The notes: generated by a model not told the origin, from the letters alone. Counted from the first letter of the stretch, positions 29,136 to 38,764 are shown. The stretch is DNA of 64,000 nucleotides from Arthrobacter sp. EPSL27 (GCF_001512305.1 NZ_LNUT01000003.1:498109-562108); one strand, 5' to 3'. A program made the numbers and translations.

Positions 29136-30773
29136 TTAGGCCGCGGGCAGGACAGACCTGCGTCTGCATCTGTCGGCTTTCAGGTGGTGCCGCAGTTTGC
29201 GGCGGTGACGGCTGGTGTCTGCCGTGCCGGGTGTGGCCTCGGCGGCGCTGGCCAGGGCCGGGTTGGTGAACCGGCTGCCGGTTACAGGGGTGCCGGGGAG
29301 GGGTGGTGCGGTGGAGTGGTAGGTGTGGCCGGTGGGGGTGGTGACTTGGAGGGTGTGTCTGGGGCCGGGGCGTGGCCTGACGGTCCAGCCGGGGGTTTCT
29401 TTGGTGTGGTTGCAGGCTTCGCAGAGCCCGGCGCCGTTGGCGGCTGTGGTGGGTCCGCCGTGGTGCCAGGGGGCGATGTGGTCCAGATGGCGGATGGGCG
29501 CGTCGCAGTAGGGGGTGCGGCAGGTGCCGTCGCGGGCGGTGATGAACCTGCGGAGGCCGGGCGGGAACAGCCGGGCCCGGGAGTCCAGCGCAACCAGTTC
29601 CCCGGTGCCCGGCGCGGTGTAGAGCCGCCGGAGACAGAGGGTCAGGTCCGCGTGCGGGTCAGCGTCGGCGCCCGCATCCGTTTCTGTTTCCGTTCCGAGA
29701 TCCGATCCCGGGTCGGTTGGCGCGCGTCCAGTCCCGTCTCCGCGGGTTCCCGCGCCGCCGCCGGCAGTTCCTGCCGTGTTTTCTGGTCCGGTGCGGGTGC
29801 CGGCCGCCTTTCCTCCGCTGAGCAGTTCCCGGGCCCAGCCGGCGGGGACGATGCCGTAGCCGGGGAGCCTGGCGGGTTCCGGGTCTCCCTTCAGGAGGGT
29901 GCGGTCGGTCATGATGAGCTGGATTTCGATGCCGGTGATCCCGCCGCGGGTGCCGGTGGTCCGTTCGACGAGGGCGTCGGCTTTGAGCTGGCCGCGGGTT
30001 CGGGGGTCTCCGGCGGCGCGGGCGGTGTCGGCGTACCGGGTCAGCGCTGCGTACACGGCGACCCCGGCGGAGGCAGGCAGAAGGGCGGTGAGGTAGCACA
30101 TGGTGTCCGGAGCCGGGCGGAGCGTCACGGTCCGTTCGGTCGCGGCGTGGGCGGCACGCTGGGTGACGGTGCGCGGGTCCCGCCGGTACGCCGCGGCCCG
30201 CGCCGCGGCGATGATGGCCCGGTCCCCGGCACCGTCGAACGTCCCCGTGTCCGCGGCGAGTTCCTCATCGACGGCGGCCCGGTCCGCCGCGGTCAGCGCG
30301 GCTGTTTCCTTCACGAGCAGAGTGGCGCGCCATTCGTTGACCTGCCCGGCCTCCAGCGCCGCCAACGTGTGCGGCATCTCCGTGACGAGGGCTTTCGCCA
30401 GGCCCAGGAGCCGGCCGCCCTTGGCCGGGGACTCACGCCGGGCCAGGGCAATCTGCGCCGCGACCCCGGCACCGAGTTCGGCCGCCGGCACCCCCGCGGC
30501 GGCTTGTTCGCGGCGCTGGACCAGATCAAACTCGACGGACAACCGCGCCTGCCGCGCCGACAGGGCAGACTTCGCGTCCTCCAGGGCCCGGATCTCAGCA
30601 ATCAACCCAGCCCCGGACGACTGGGCGCTTTCCCGACCGACCTCGTGCGAATCCGGCACGTCCGGACCGTTGGCGGCCACCCCCGGCATGTCCGGGTTGA
30701 TGCCCACCCACGGCACGTCCGCGACCGTCCCGCCCGCCGGCCGAACTGCCTCTGGATCCCGCCTGTTCTCCAT
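29136..30773 (-). CDS. DUF222 domain protein with C-terminal HNH endonuclease motif
   Basis: A 545-residue protein of the 13E12-repeat family common in many copies in actinobacteria. DUF222 spans about 55-290. A Gly/Thr/Asp-rich linker follows (about 318-372). Then comes an HNH nuclease domain with [21 protein letters not shown] and LCEACNHTK, where the Cys pairs probably hold zinc and the His residues form the active site. The C terminus is basic. In mycobacteria such genes are linked to REP13E12 elements. No flanking repeat or integrase is visible here. Biological role unknown. Confidence 0.85.
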   Translation of the reverse strand: MENRRDPEAVRPAGGTVADVPWVGINPDMPGVAANGPDVPDSHEVGRESAQSSGAGLIAEIRALEDAKSALSARQARLSVEFDLVQRREQAAAGVPAAELGAGVAAQIALARRESPAKGGRLLGLAKALVTEMPHTLAALEAGQVNEWRATLLVKETAALTAADRAAVDEELAADTGTFDGAGDRAIIAAARAAAYRRDPRTVTQRAAHAATERTVTLRPAPDTMCYLTALLPASAGVAVYAALTRYADTARAAGDPRTRGQLKADALVERTTGTRGGITGIEIQLIMTDRTLLKGDPEPARLPGYGIVPAGWARELLSGGKAAGTRTGPENTAGTAGGGAGTRGDGTGRAPTDPGSDLGTETETDAGADADPHADLTLCLRRLYTAPGTGELVALDSRARLFPPGLRRFITARDGTCRTPYCDAPIRHLDHIAPWHHGGPTTAANGAGLCEACNHTKETPGWTVRPRPGPRHTLQVTTPTGHTYHSTAPPLPGTPVTGSRFTNPALASAAEATPGTADTSRHRRKLRHHLKADRCRRRSVLPAA

Positions 30774-30840
30774 GATTCAAGGCTAGTTTCGACCTCCGAC
30801 ATTTAACGGAACGCCGGGAGCGAAGGACAGAAAGGGCGGC

Positions 30841-31362
30841 CTACTGTCGCGGGGTGCGGGCGTCGGCGTACTCGGGCGGCCACACCACGTCGAAGCGTTC
30901 GAACACGATCTCATCCGATTCCGACCATTCACGGCCGCCGGCGGCGGCAACACGCGTCCAGTACCGGCGGTGCTCGCGCTGCCAGCTGTCCAGGGACAGG
31001 TCATCCTCACCCTCGTCCCGGGCGAAGGCCGCGTCGGCGCTGGTGAACGGCCCGATGCGGAGTTCCGTGCTGCGGATGATGATGCGGGGCACCCCGTCGC
31101 CGTCGCACGCTATCCAGTGGGATCCGATCCGGGGGACCTGGTCGCCGCGGGCGATGAAGTCCGCGACGAGTTCCGCCGTCGCGCGCTTTCTTCCGCTGAG
31201 GACGAGGCCCAGGAGTTCGTTGGCCAGCCGCTGTGAATCACCGAAGTGTTCCACCGTGTACTCCGGCGACGCGGCAACAGCGCCGGGGCAGGCGGCGGCG
31301 TAGGCCGCCCACATTCGATCAGCTGCGAAAGAATCGACCGGGGCGACGGGAAGGGATTGCAT
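30841..31362 (-). CDS. ASCH-domain protein
   Basis: A 173-residue protein with the ASCH beta-barrel, a PUA-related putative RNA-binding fold. Signature stretches are LVLSGRKRATAELV (about 54-67), VPRIIIRSTELRIGPFTSADAAFARDEGEDD and SLDSWQREHRRYW. The GRKRAT motif is typical of the small ASCH family. Some members act as RNases or deaminase-like enzymes, but the activity here is unknown. It is a stand-alone gene, divergent from the alcohol dehydrogenase gene. Confidence 0.82.
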   Translation of the reverse strand: MQSLPVAPVDSFAADRMWAAYAAACPGAVAASPEYTVEHFGDSQRLANELLGLVLSGRKRATAELVADFIARGDQVPRIGSHWIACDGDGVPRIIIRSTELRIGPFTSADAAFARDEGEDDLSLDSWQREHRRYWTRVAAAGGREWSESDEIVFERFDVVWPPEYADARTPRQ

Positions 31363-31492
31363 CTGCCTATCCTTGCAGGCGCGCGGCGGAAGATGTCCGC
31401 ATTCGACGCCGGGCTGCCTTCGCGCCGGGCGGCATTCAATCCGGGCGCGCTTCCGGTTGGATAACTCCCGCCGCCCGGGTTAGCGTCAACTC

Positions 31493-32647
31493 ATGACTCC
31501 TGGACGCCCCGTACCGCCGCCCCTCGCCAAGCCCCTGCCTGATCTCGGCTCACCGGACGCCGCCGGAGGCGCGCGCCTCGCTGCCGCTTATGGCGCGACA
31601 GCGACCGACAGCGGCCTGGTTCCCCTGACCGTCGCGCGCCGGGAGCCCAAAGCGGACGACGTCGAGATCGCCATCGAATACTGCGGGCTCTGCCACTCGG
31701 ACGTCCACGCCACCCGGGGCGAGTGGGGCAACCAGAACTACCCGCTGGTCCCTGGCCACGAAATCGTGGGCCGGGTCAGCCGCGTCGGCTCCGCCGTCGA
31801 GGACTTCACCCCGGGTGAGCGGGTGGGAGTTGGCTGCATGGTCGATTCCTGCCGCGAATGCGACAGCTGCCTCGACGGCCTGGAGCAGTACTGCGAAAAC
31901 GGCATGACCGGCACCTACGGGGCCAAGGACCGCCGTAACGGGGACGCCATCACCCAGGGCGGCTACGCCACGTCCATCGTCGTGGACCGCCGCTACGTGC
32001 TGCACGTCCCGGAGAACCTGGACCCCGCCGCCGCGGCGCCGCTGCTGTGCGCCGGCATCACCACGTACTCGCCGCTGCGCCACTTCGACGTCGAGGAGGG
32101 CGACGTCGTCGGCGTCGTCGGGCTGGGCGGCCTGGGGCACATGGCCGTGAAACTGGCCAAGGCCATGGGCGCCGAGGTCAAGGTGTTCACCACGTCGGCG
32201 TCCAAAATCGCCGCGGCCCGGGAACTCGGCGCGGACGACGTGATCCTCTCCAGCGACGAGGCCGCGATGGATGCCGCGAACCGGAGCATCGACGTCATCA
32301 TCGACACCGTCGCCGCGCCGCACGACCTCAACCCGTACTTCCGCACCCTGCGCGTGGACGGGGCCCTCTTCCAGCTCGGGCTCCCCTCGGAGGGCATGCC
32401 GCCGGTGAACCCCGGGGCGCTGATCCGGCGCCGCATCGCCTACGCCGGGTCGCTGATCGGCGGCATTGCGGAGACCCAGGAGATGCTGGACTTCTGCGCA
32501 GAGCACGGCGTCACCTCCGACGTCGAGGTAGTGGCCGCGGACCAGCTGAACCAGGCCTACGACCGCATGGTGGCCGGCGATGTGAAGTACCGTTTTGTCC
32601 TGGACACCAGCACCCTCGGAACACCCTCGGAAAGGGCAGACGCATGA
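31493..32647 (+). CDS. Zinc-dependent NAD(P) alcohol dehydrogenase (YahK/CAD-like)
   Basis: A 384-residue medium-chain dehydrogenase. Catalytic zinc ligands are Cys67 in CGLCHSD and His89-Glu90 in PGHE; structural zinc ligands are Cys120, Cys123, Cys126 and Cys134. The cofactor site is GLGGLGHMAVKLAKAMGAEV. The overall pattern fits the cinnamyl-alcohol dehydrogenase-like aldehyde reductases such as YahK, usually NADP-dependent. The N terminus is about 30 residues longer than usual and Pro-rich. The stop overlaps the HIT gene as ATGA, so the two are coupled. Confidence 0.9.
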   Translation: MTPGRPVPPPLAKPLPDLGSPDAAGGARLAAAYGATATDSGLVPLTVARREPKADDVEIAIEYCGLCHSDVHATRGEWGNQNYPLVPGHEIVGRVSRVGSAVEDFTPGERVGVGCMVDSCRECDSCLDGLEQYCENGMTGTYGAKDRRNGDAITQGGYATSIVVDRRYVLHVPENLDPAAAAPLLCAGITTYSPLRHFDVEEGDVVGVVGLGGLGHMAVKLAKAMGAEVKVFTTSASKIAAARELGADDVILSSDEAAMDAANRSIDVIIDTVAAPHDLNPYFRTLRVDGALFQLGLPSEGMPPVNPGALIRRRIAYAGSLIGGIAETQEMLDFCAEHGVTSDVEVVAADQLNQAYDRMVAGDVKYRFVLDTSTLGTPSERADA

Positions 32648-33072
32648 GCACTCTCTTCACCCGGATCATCAACGGAGAGATCCCCGGCCGCTTCGTCTGG
32701 CGGGAGGACGACGTCGTGGCGTTCCTGACCGTGGGCCCGCTCGCCGACGGCCACACCCTGGTGGTCCCCACCCAGGAAGTGGACCGCTGGACGGACGCGT
32801 CCCCGGAGCTGCTGGCCCGGGTGATGCAGGTGGCGCAGAAGATCGGCGCCGTCCAGGTTGACGTGTTCGGCGCGGCGCGGGCAGGCCTGATCGTGGCCGG
32901 CTACGAGATCAACCACCTGCACGTCCACGTGTGGCCGTCCAACACCATGGCGGACTTCGACTTCGGCTCCGTGGATCAGAACCCCGATCCGGCGCGGCTG
33001 GACGCCAACGCCGAGAAGCTCCGCGAGGGCCTCCGCAACGCCGGGCACGCCGCCCACGTTCCGAAGGCCTAG
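32644..33072 (+). CDS. HIT-family nucleotide hydrolase
   Basis: A 142-residue histidine-triad protein. The triad is HLHVHVW (His91, His93, His95), preceded by FTRIINGEIPGRFVWRED, which is diagnostic of the Hint/HIT branch. These hydrolyse adenosine 5'-phosphoramidates or dinucleotides. I chose ATG 32644, which overlaps the ADH stop; a longer frame starting at 32047 lies inside the ADH gene and is rejected. It is convergent with hrpA across six bases. Confidence 0.9.
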   Translation: MSTLFTRIINGEIPGRFVWREDDVVAFLTVGPLADGHTLVVPTQEVDRWTDASPELLARVMQVAQKIGAVQVDVFGAARAGLIVAGYEINHLHVHVWPSNTMADFDFGSVDQNPDPARLDANAEKLREGLRNAGHAAHVPKA

Positions 33073-33078
33073 AACCAG

Positions 33079-36000
33079 CTACGCCGGCGCCAGCGCCTTG
33101 TTCAGCACGGCCCGGATCCGCTTTTCGGACACCGAATAGGCCGTTCCGAGTTCGACGGCGAAGAGGCTCACCCGCAGCTCTTCGATCATCCAGCGGACCT
33201 GGGTTAACTCGGCGCCGGCCCGCCGGCCCGGAAGCAGCGCGGAGACGGCGTCGTCGTAATCGTCCTCCAGCGCCTGCACGGCCGCCATATGCTGGGCGTC
33301 CCGCTGGACGTTGGTGGGCAGTTTCTCGAGGCGCTTCTCAATCGCGGCGAGGTACCTGGGCAGCTGGCTGAGCTGGGCGTAGCCCGTGCGTGCCACAAAA
33401 CCGGGAAACACCAGCTGCTCCAGCTGGCTCTGGATGTCGTTAAGGGCGCTGATCAGGGCCAGGCTGGTGGTGCCCTTGAGCGCCTTCTCGATCCGCCGGG
33501 TGCTGGCCAGGATCCGCTCCACAATGGCCGTGACGGTGAAGACCGTGTCGATCAGGTCCGCCCGGACAGTCTCGTACAGCGCGTTGAAGGACCCCTCGTC
33601 CCAGGGCAGCTCCGCCGGGGTGAGCTTGTCGATGGCCGCCAGGGCGCAGTCCGCAATCAGTGCCGTGACGGAGCCGTGCGGGTTCTGGCTGAACGTCAGC
33701 TTCTCGGTGTTGTTCAGGTGCTCCAGGACGTAGCGGTCCGGCGGCGGCACCTTCAGGGCCAGCAGCCGGATGACCCCGCCGCGCATGGCCGCTTCCTGCT
33801 CCGACGCGGTCTGGAACAGCCGCAGGGCCACGGACTTCCCCTCGTCCACGAGCGCGGGGTAGCCGGTGACGGTATGCCCCTTCACCGTGCCCTGGACCTG
33901 GCGCTGCAGCGTGCCAAAGGACCATGAAGTCATTCCGGCCTGTTCCGCGAACCCGGTTGCGGCAGTGGCGGACACCGCGGGCCCGGCAGGAGCCGCGCCG
34001 CCTGCCGCCGTGCCGCCTGCCTTGGCACCGCCCGCCGTAGCACCGGACCTGCCGTTCGCGGCGGGCCCCGTGGTGGCGGGCGTGGCGCCCAGCGACTCGG
34101 CGATTGCCCGGCGTGTCTGCGGTGCCAGCCGCTCCTGCAGGGCAGTAAGGTCCTTGCCCTCGTCCAGCACCTTCCCCTGGGAGTCCACCACGCGGAAGCT
34201 GACCCGCAGGTGGGGCGGGACGGCGTCCCAGTTCCAGGAGTTCGGCGGGATGACCTGGCCGCGGAGCCGGCGCAGGACGAGCTCAAGGGAGGCCTCCAGT
34301 TCGTCGGTGGCCGGATCGAAGTCCGCCTCGAGGGCGGCGACGGCCTGCCGGGCCACGTCCGGTGCCGGCACGAAGTTCTTGCGCACCTGCTTGGGCAGCG
34401 ACTTGATCAGCGCCGTGACCAGCTCTACGCGCTGGCCCGGAATCAGCCAGCGGAAGGCCGCGTCGTCGAGCTGGTTCAGGAACAGCACGGGCACTTCGGC
34501 GGTGACGCCGTCGGACGGGTTGGGCGGCGAGCCGGGGGCCACCGGGTGGAACTCGTAGGTCAGCGGCAGCTCGAAGCCCTTGTGCAGGAGCGTTTTCGGG
34601 TAGGCCGAGTCGTCCAGGGCGTCAGCGTCCTCGCTGATCAGCAGCGCCTGGTCGAAGTCGAGCAGGGCAGGGTCCTTCTGCCGCGCGTCCTTCCACCACT
34701 TGTCGAAGTGCCGCTCGGAGACAACGTCCTTGCCGATCCGCGCGTCGTAGAACTCGAAAAGGGTCTGGTCGTCCACCAGGATGTCCCGCCGCCGCATGCG
34801 GGCCTCAAGCTCCTCCACCTCGTGCAGGAGCGCCCGGTTGCGGTGGAAGAACTTGTGGTGCGTCTGCCAGTCACCCTCCACCAGGGCGTGCCGGATGAAC
34901 AGCTCCCGGCAGAGCTCCGGCTCCACCTTGCCGTAGTTGATGCGGCGGCTGGGAATGATGGGCACGCCGTACAGCGTGACCTTCTCATGGGCCATCACCG
35001 AGCCCATCTTCTTGGACCAGTGCGGTTCGCTGTAACTGCGCTTGACCAGGTCCGGCGCCACCTGCTCGACCCACAGCGGATCGAACTTCGCGGCCACCCG
35101 GGCCCACAGCCGGCTGGTCTCCACCAGTTCCGCGGCCATGACGAACGTGGGGGACTTCTTGAACAGGGCCGACCCCGGGAAGATCGCGAAACGGCTGCCC
35201 CGGGCGCCGGCGTACTCGCGCTTGCGCTCGTCGAGGATGCCCACATGGCTCAGCAGGCCCGAGAGCAGGCTGATGTGGATGCCGTCGTGGTTGCCCACGG
35301 GGTCCGCCAGGCGCTTGTTGTCCAGGCTGATGCCCAGCGGCCGGGCCAACTGGCGGAGCTGGGCGAACAGGTCCTGCCATTCCCTGACACGCAGGTAGTT
35401 GATGAACTCGTTGCGGCACAGCCGCCGGAAGGCGGTGGAGGAAAGTTCCTGCTGTTTTTCCTGCAGGTAGTTCCACAGGTTCAGGTACCCGGTGAAGTCC
35501 GAGTTCTCGTCCCGGAACCTTGCGTGCTTCTCCGCGGCGAGCTGCTGCTTGTCGGTGGGACGCTCGCGCGGGTCCTGGATGGTGAGCGCCGCCGCCAGGA
35601 CCATGACCTCCCGGACGCAGCCGCGCTTGCCGGACTCGACAATCATCCGGCCCAGCCGCGGGTCCACCGGAAGCTGGGCGAGCTGCTGCCCGACGGCGGT
35701 CAGCCCGCTTCCGCTTCGTCCGCCGCCGGCCCGGCCGGAACCCCGCCGCTGCCCGCCGCCGTCGGCCGGTTCCTGCGGGCGCGCGGCGCTCAAGGCGCCG
35801 AGTTCGCGCAGGAGCGTGACGCCGTCGTTGATGGCCCGGGAGTCCGGCGGCTCCACAAACGGGAAGTTCTCGACGTCCTTCGGCCCCCGTGCCACGCCCA
35901 TCGCGGTCATCTGCAGGATGACCGCTGCGAGGTTGGTGCGCAGGATTTCCGGATCCGTAAACAGCGGCCGGGACTCGAAGTCCTCTTCGGAATACAGCCG

Positions 36001-37104
36001 GATGGCGATGCCGTCGGAGACGCGGCCGCATCGCCCGGAGCGCTGGTTGGCGGAGGCCTGGGAGACCCGTTCGATCGGCAGGCGCTGGACCTTGGTGCGG
36101 TGCGAGTAGCGGGAGATGCGGGCCGTGCCCGTATCGATCACGTACTTGATGCCGGGAACCGTCAGGGAGGTCTCGGCGACGTTGGTGGCCAGCACGATCC
36201 GGCGCTTGCTGCCGGGATGGAACACCTTGTGCTGCTCCTGCAGGCTCAGCCGGGCAAAGAGGGGGAGGACCTCGGTGCCTGCCAGTTTGCGGTTGGACTG
36301 GATACGGGCGTTGAGCGCCTCGGCCGCGTCGCGGATCTCGCGTTCGCCGGAGAAGAAGATGAGGATGTCGCCGGGGGCTTCCTGCGCGAGCTCGTCGACG
36401 GCGTCGCACACGGCATCTAGCGGGTCGCGGTCCTCCTCAAGTTCGTCGTCCGCGGCGGCGCCTTCGCCGTCGCCCTCTGCGGCCCCGCCGGCCGGCTGGG
36501 ACAGCGGGCGGTAGCGGATCTCCACCGGGTAGGTGCGGCCGGAGACCTCGATGATGGGGGAGGGCTCCTCCTCGCTGCCGAAGTGCTTGGCGAAGCGCTC
36601 CGGATCGATGGTGGCCGAGGTGATGATGATCTTCAGGTCCGGCCGCTGCGGCAGGATGCGCTTGAGGTAGCCGAGGATGAAGTCGATGTTGAGGCTGCGC
36701 TCATGCGCCTCGTCGATGATGATGGCGTTGTATTTGCGCAGCAGCTTGTCGCGCTGGATCTCGGCCAGCAGGATGCCGTCGGTCATGAGCTTGACCTTGG
36801 TGCTGCGGCTGACCTCGCCGGTGAAGCGGACCTGGAAGCCCACCTCCTGGCCGATCTCGACGCCGAGTTCCTCCGCGATGCGTTCGGCGACCGTGCGGGC
36901 GGCCAGCCGCCTCGGCTGCGTGTGGCCGATGAGGCCGTTCTCACCCAGCCCCAGTTCCAGGCACATCTTCGGAATCTGGGTGGTCTTACCGGAGCCGGTC
37001 TCGCCGGCGATGATGGTCACCTGGTTGGCCGCGATGGCGGCCATCAGGTCCTCGCGGCGCTCGGAAACCGGCAGCTCGGCGGGGTAGGAGATATGCAGTG
37101 TCAT
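33079..37104 (-). CDS. hrpA: ATP-dependent RNA helicase HrpA
   Basis: A 1341-residue DEAH-box helicase. Motif I is GETGSGKTTQ (about 34-43), motif II DEAH (131-134), motif III ITSAT, and motif VI lies in QRSGRCGR. HA2/OB-fold regions and a DUF3418 C-terminal half follow, the full architecture of bacterial HrpA. An Ala/Gly-rich insert lies at about 1010-1050. HrpA unwinds RNA; in E. coli it rescues stalled ribosomes. The ATG at 37104 is preceded on the minus strand by TAGACT, which would give a leader of only a few bases, so it may be translated leaderless. No Shine-Dalgarno is seen. Confidence 0.93.
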   Translation of the reverse strand: MTLHISYPAELPVSERREDLMAAIAANQVTIIAGETGSGKTTQIPKMCLELGLGENGLIGHTQPRRLAARTVAERIAEELGVEIGQEVGFQVRFTGEVSRSTKVKLMTDGILLAEIQRDKLLRKYNAIIIDEAHERSLNIDFILGYLKRILPQRPDLKIIITSATIDPERFAKHFGSEEEPSPIIEVSGRTYPVEIRYRPLSQPAGGAAEGDGEGAAADDELEEDRDPLDAVCDAVDELAQEAPGDILIFFSGEREIRDAAEALNARIQSNRKLAGTEVLPLFARLSLQEQHKVFHPGSKRRIVLATNVAETSLTVPGIKYVIDTGTARISRYSHRTKVQRLPIERVSQASANQRSGRCGRVSDGIAIRLYSEEDFESRPLFTDPEILRTNLAAVILQMTAMGVARGPKDVENFPFVEPPDSRAINDGVTLLRELGALSAARPQEPADGGGQRRGSGRAGGGRSGSGLTAVGQQLAQLPVDPRLGRMIVESGKRGCVREVMVLAAALTIQDPRERPTDKQQLAAEKHARFRDENSDFTGYLNLWNYLQEKQQELSSTAFRRLCRNEFINYLRVREWQDLFAQLRQLARPLGISLDNKRLADPVGNHDGIHISLLSGLLSHVGILDERKREYAGARGSRFAIFPGSALFKKSPTFVMAAELVETSRLWARVAAKFDPLWVEQVAPDLVKRSYSEPHWSKKMGSVMAHEKVTLYGVPIIPSRRINYGKVEPELCRELFIRHALVEGDWQTHHKFFHRNRALLHEVEELEARMRRRDILVDDQTLFEFYDARIGKDVVSERHFDKWWKDARQKDPALLDFDQALLISEDADALDDSAYPKTLLHKGFELPLTYEFHPVAPGSPPNPSDGVTAEVPVLFLNQLDDAAFRWLIPGQRVELVTALIKSLPKQVRKNFVPAPDVARQAVAALEADFDPATDELEASLELVLRRLRGQVIPPNSWNWDAVPPHLRVSFRVVDSQGKVLDEGKDLTALQERLAPQTRRAIAESLGATPATTGPAANGRSGATAGGAKAGGTAAGGAAPAGPAVSATAATGFAEQAGMTSWSFGTLQRQVQGTVKGHTVTGYPALVDEGKSVALRLFQTASEQEAAMRGGVIRLLALKVPPPDRYVLEHLNNTEKLTFSQNPHGSVTALIADCALAAIDKLTPAELPWDEGSFNALYETVRADLIDTVFTVTAIVERILASTRRIEKALKGTTSLALISALNDIQSQLEQLVFPGFVARTGYAQLSQLPRYLAAIEKRLEKLPTNVQRDAQHMAAVQALEDDYDDAVSALLPGRRAGAELTQVRWMIEELRVSLFAVELGTAYSVSEKRIRAVLNKALAPA

Positions 37105-37151
37105 GGCTGCAACACAGTCTACTGGGAACAGTGCGCCGCGGCGGTCCGGGC

Positions 37152-37184
37152 AAAAAGATGCCCGGCCCCCTGACGGGACCGGGC
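37152..37184 (-). terminator. Intrinsic terminator of the small membrane protein gene
   Basis: On the minus strand GCCCGGTCCC and GGGGGCCGGGC form a stem around a GTCA-type loop (37160-37184), followed by ATCTTTTT. It lies 21 bases past the stop of the 55-residue membrane protein gene and upstream of hrpA. Confidence 0.75.
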
Positions 37185-37204
37185 AGCGGGTGCGGGTGGG
37201 GCGT

Positions 37205-37372
37205 TCAGAAGATCCGGAAGGTGTAGTTGCTGCTGGGCAGGTCCAGGGCGGACCAGTATTCTTCCGAGCGGACCGGCGGGTTGTGGCCCAGCCCGTCCTT
37301 GCGGAGAGCGGCAACGGTGGCGGCGACTCCGACGACGATGAGAACGATGACTGCGATTCCGAAGAGTTCCAT
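37205..37372 (-). CDS. Small single-pass membrane protein (55 residues), function unknown
   Basis: Starts MELFGIAVIVLIVVGVAATVA, one clear N-terminal membrane helix (about 3-22), followed by a soluble tail with RKDGLGHNPP and EEYWSALDLP. No family is recognised. Evidence that it is real: membrane-like composition, its own intrinsic terminator, and a position divergent from a regulator gene. The start is uncertain: AGGAG lies 12 bases before this ATG and fits better with an ATG at 37380 in another frame that runs into hrpA. Confidence 0.55.
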   Translation of the reverse strand: MELFGIAVIVLIVVGVAATVAALRKDGLGHNPPVRSEEYWSALDLPSSNYTFRIF

Positions 37373-37408
37373 GACTCCATGGTTCTCCTGTGGCGGCACG
37401 AAAATAAG

Positions 37409-37455
37409 TGGCAGAAATGACCAAAAAGCTATAATTTCTGCCACCGCTTCTGCCA
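37409..37455. promoter_or_regulatory. Inverted and direct repeats between the small gene and the GlxA-type regulator
   Basis: TGGCAGAAAT (37409-37418) and ATTTCTGCCA (37434-37443) form an inverted repeat. TTCTGCCA recurs at 37448-37455, giving direct repeats 12 bases apart. The sites end 10 bases before the regulator's ATG, as expected for an autoregulated AraC-type operator. Confidence 0.6.
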
Positions 37456-37465
37456 CAATGGAGGC

Positions 37466-38434
37466 ATGATCAAATCAGTGGCCATGATCGTGGTCCCGCA
37501 CTTCTCGGTCTTCGAATTTGCGACGGCGTTCGAGGTGTTCGGCATCGACCGCTCGCCGCGCGGAAACGGCGTCCCCGCCTTCGACTTCCGCGTCTGCACG
37601 CCGGCGCCGGGCGATGTCCCGCTGAAGTCCGGGCTGTCCATGCACGTCGGTCTCGGGCTGGAGGCCGCGGCCGACGCCGACCTGGTCATCATGACGCCTT
37701 TCGGCCACGACCGGGACGTTCCGGAATCCGTGCTGGAGGCGCTGCGGGCGGCCCACGCCCGCGGCGCGTGGGTGATGTCCATCTGTTCCGGGGCCTTCGC
37801 CCTGGCCCGGGCGGGCCTGCTCGACGGACGCCGCTGCACCACGCACTGGCATTACTCCCAGGAACTGGCTGCCCGCTATCCGGCGGCGCACGTGGATGAA
37901 AATGTCCTCTATGTCGAGGACAGCCGGATCATCACCAGTGCCGGCACGGCCGCCGGGATCGACGCCTGCCTGCACCTGATCCGGCGGGAGTTCGGTGCGA
38001 ACGTGGCGGCGAGCATCGCGCGGGACATGGTGGTCCCGCCGCACCGCGACGGCGGCCAGGCGCAGTTCATCGACCGTCCCATTCCGCGCTGCGGCTCCGA
38101 GCCCATGGAGGAACTCCTGCAGTGGATGGTGCGGCATCTGGGGGAGGACCACTCGGTCAACGAGCTCGCCGCGCGCGTCCATATGTCACCCCGCACGTTT
38201 GCCCGGCGCTTCCGTTCCGAAACGGGAGCCACCCCGGCCGCCTGGCTCAATTCACAGCGTGTGCTGCGGGCCCAGGAACTGCTGGAGACCACGGACCTCA
38301 ATATCGATGAAATCGCGCGCGAATCAGGTTTCGGCCACTCGGTGCTGCTGCGGCACCACTTCGCCAAGGTGCTGGACACGAGCCCGCAGTCCTACCGCCG
38401 CACTTTCCGCGGCCACCTGGCAACCGCGGTCTAG
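37466..38434 (+). CDS. GlxA-family transcriptional regulator (DJ-1/PfpI plus AraC-type HTH)
   Basis: A 322-residue protein. The N-terminal DJ-1/PfpI-like sensor domain (about 1-175) contains SICSGAFALARAGLLDGRRCTTHW with Cys at the family's nucleophile-elbow position. The C-terminal AraC double HTH spans about 215-318 (SVNELAARVHMSPRTFARRF and NIDEIARESGFGHSVLLRHHFAK). Family members include regulators of amine, arginine and choline metabolism; the ligand here is unknown. GGAGG precedes the ATG. It is divergent from the small membrane protein gene, with repeats in between. Confidence 0.88.
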   Translation: MIKSVAMIVVPHFSVFEFATAFEVFGIDRSPRGNGVPAFDFRVCTPAPGDVPLKSGLSMHVGLGLEAAADADLVIMTPFGHDRDVPESVLEALRAAHARGAWVMSICSGAFALARAGLLDGRRCTTHWHYSQELAARYPAAHVDENVLYVEDSRIITSAGTAAGIDACLHLIRREFGANVAASIARDMVVPPHRDGGQAQFIDRPIPRCGSEPMEELLQWMVRHLGEDHSVNELAARVHMSPRTFARRFRSETGATPAAWLNSQRVLRAQELLETTDLNIDEIARESGFGHSVLLRHHFAKVLDTSPQSYRRTFRGHLATAV

Positions 38435-38739
38435 AACGACAGGCCGTCCGACGGCGGTGCGGGCTCGGCGGCCGCCTTGGCGGTCTCGACGAGGTCCCGC
38501 CACGGGCCGGTGACGGCCTGCTCGGGAAGAGTGGCACGGTGCTGCCCGGCCCGGATGCTGTACAGGAACCGGTCCGGCTGGCCGGCCGGTGCGCCCCGGC
38601 CTGCCAGGGGAACGGCGTCCCACGGGCAGGCCTCAATCAGCGGCTGCCAGACGTCAGTGTCCTCAGGCGGCGTGGGCTGCACGGTCCACGTCCGCTTCAT
38701 GCCGGCAATGCCGCCGCTGCGCTGGACGGTTATTTTCAT
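38431..38739 (-). CDS. Emfourin-type protealysin inhibitor
   Basis: A 102-residue protein starting MKITVQRSGGIAGMKRTW, matching the emfourin family of small inhibitors of protealysin-like M4 peptidases. It contains FLYSIRAGQHRATLPEQAVTGPWRDLV, and no signal peptide is seen. It lies 25 bases downstream of an M4 peptidase gene on the same strand, the arrangement described for protealysin and emfourin in Serratia. It probably protects the cell from its own protease. It is convergent with the GlxA-type gene, with stops overlapping by four bases. Confidence 0.82.
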   Translation of the reverse strand: MKITVQRSGGIAGMKRTWTVQPTPPEDTDVWQPLIEACPWDAVPLAGRGAPAGQPDRFLYSIRAGQHRATLPEQAVTGPWRDLVETAKAAAEPAPPSDGLSF

Positions 38740-38764
38740 GGCGCTCGGATCGTCATGAGCCTGG

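Noticed and set aside
29136..30773. DUF222-HNH gene as part of a prophage or transposon
   Set aside because: No phage genes, terminal repeats or transposase lie nearby.
32047..32643. N-terminal extension of the HIT protein
   Set aside because: It lies wholly inside the ADH gene. The HIT domain starts at 32644 with a conserved N terminus and an ATGA overlap.
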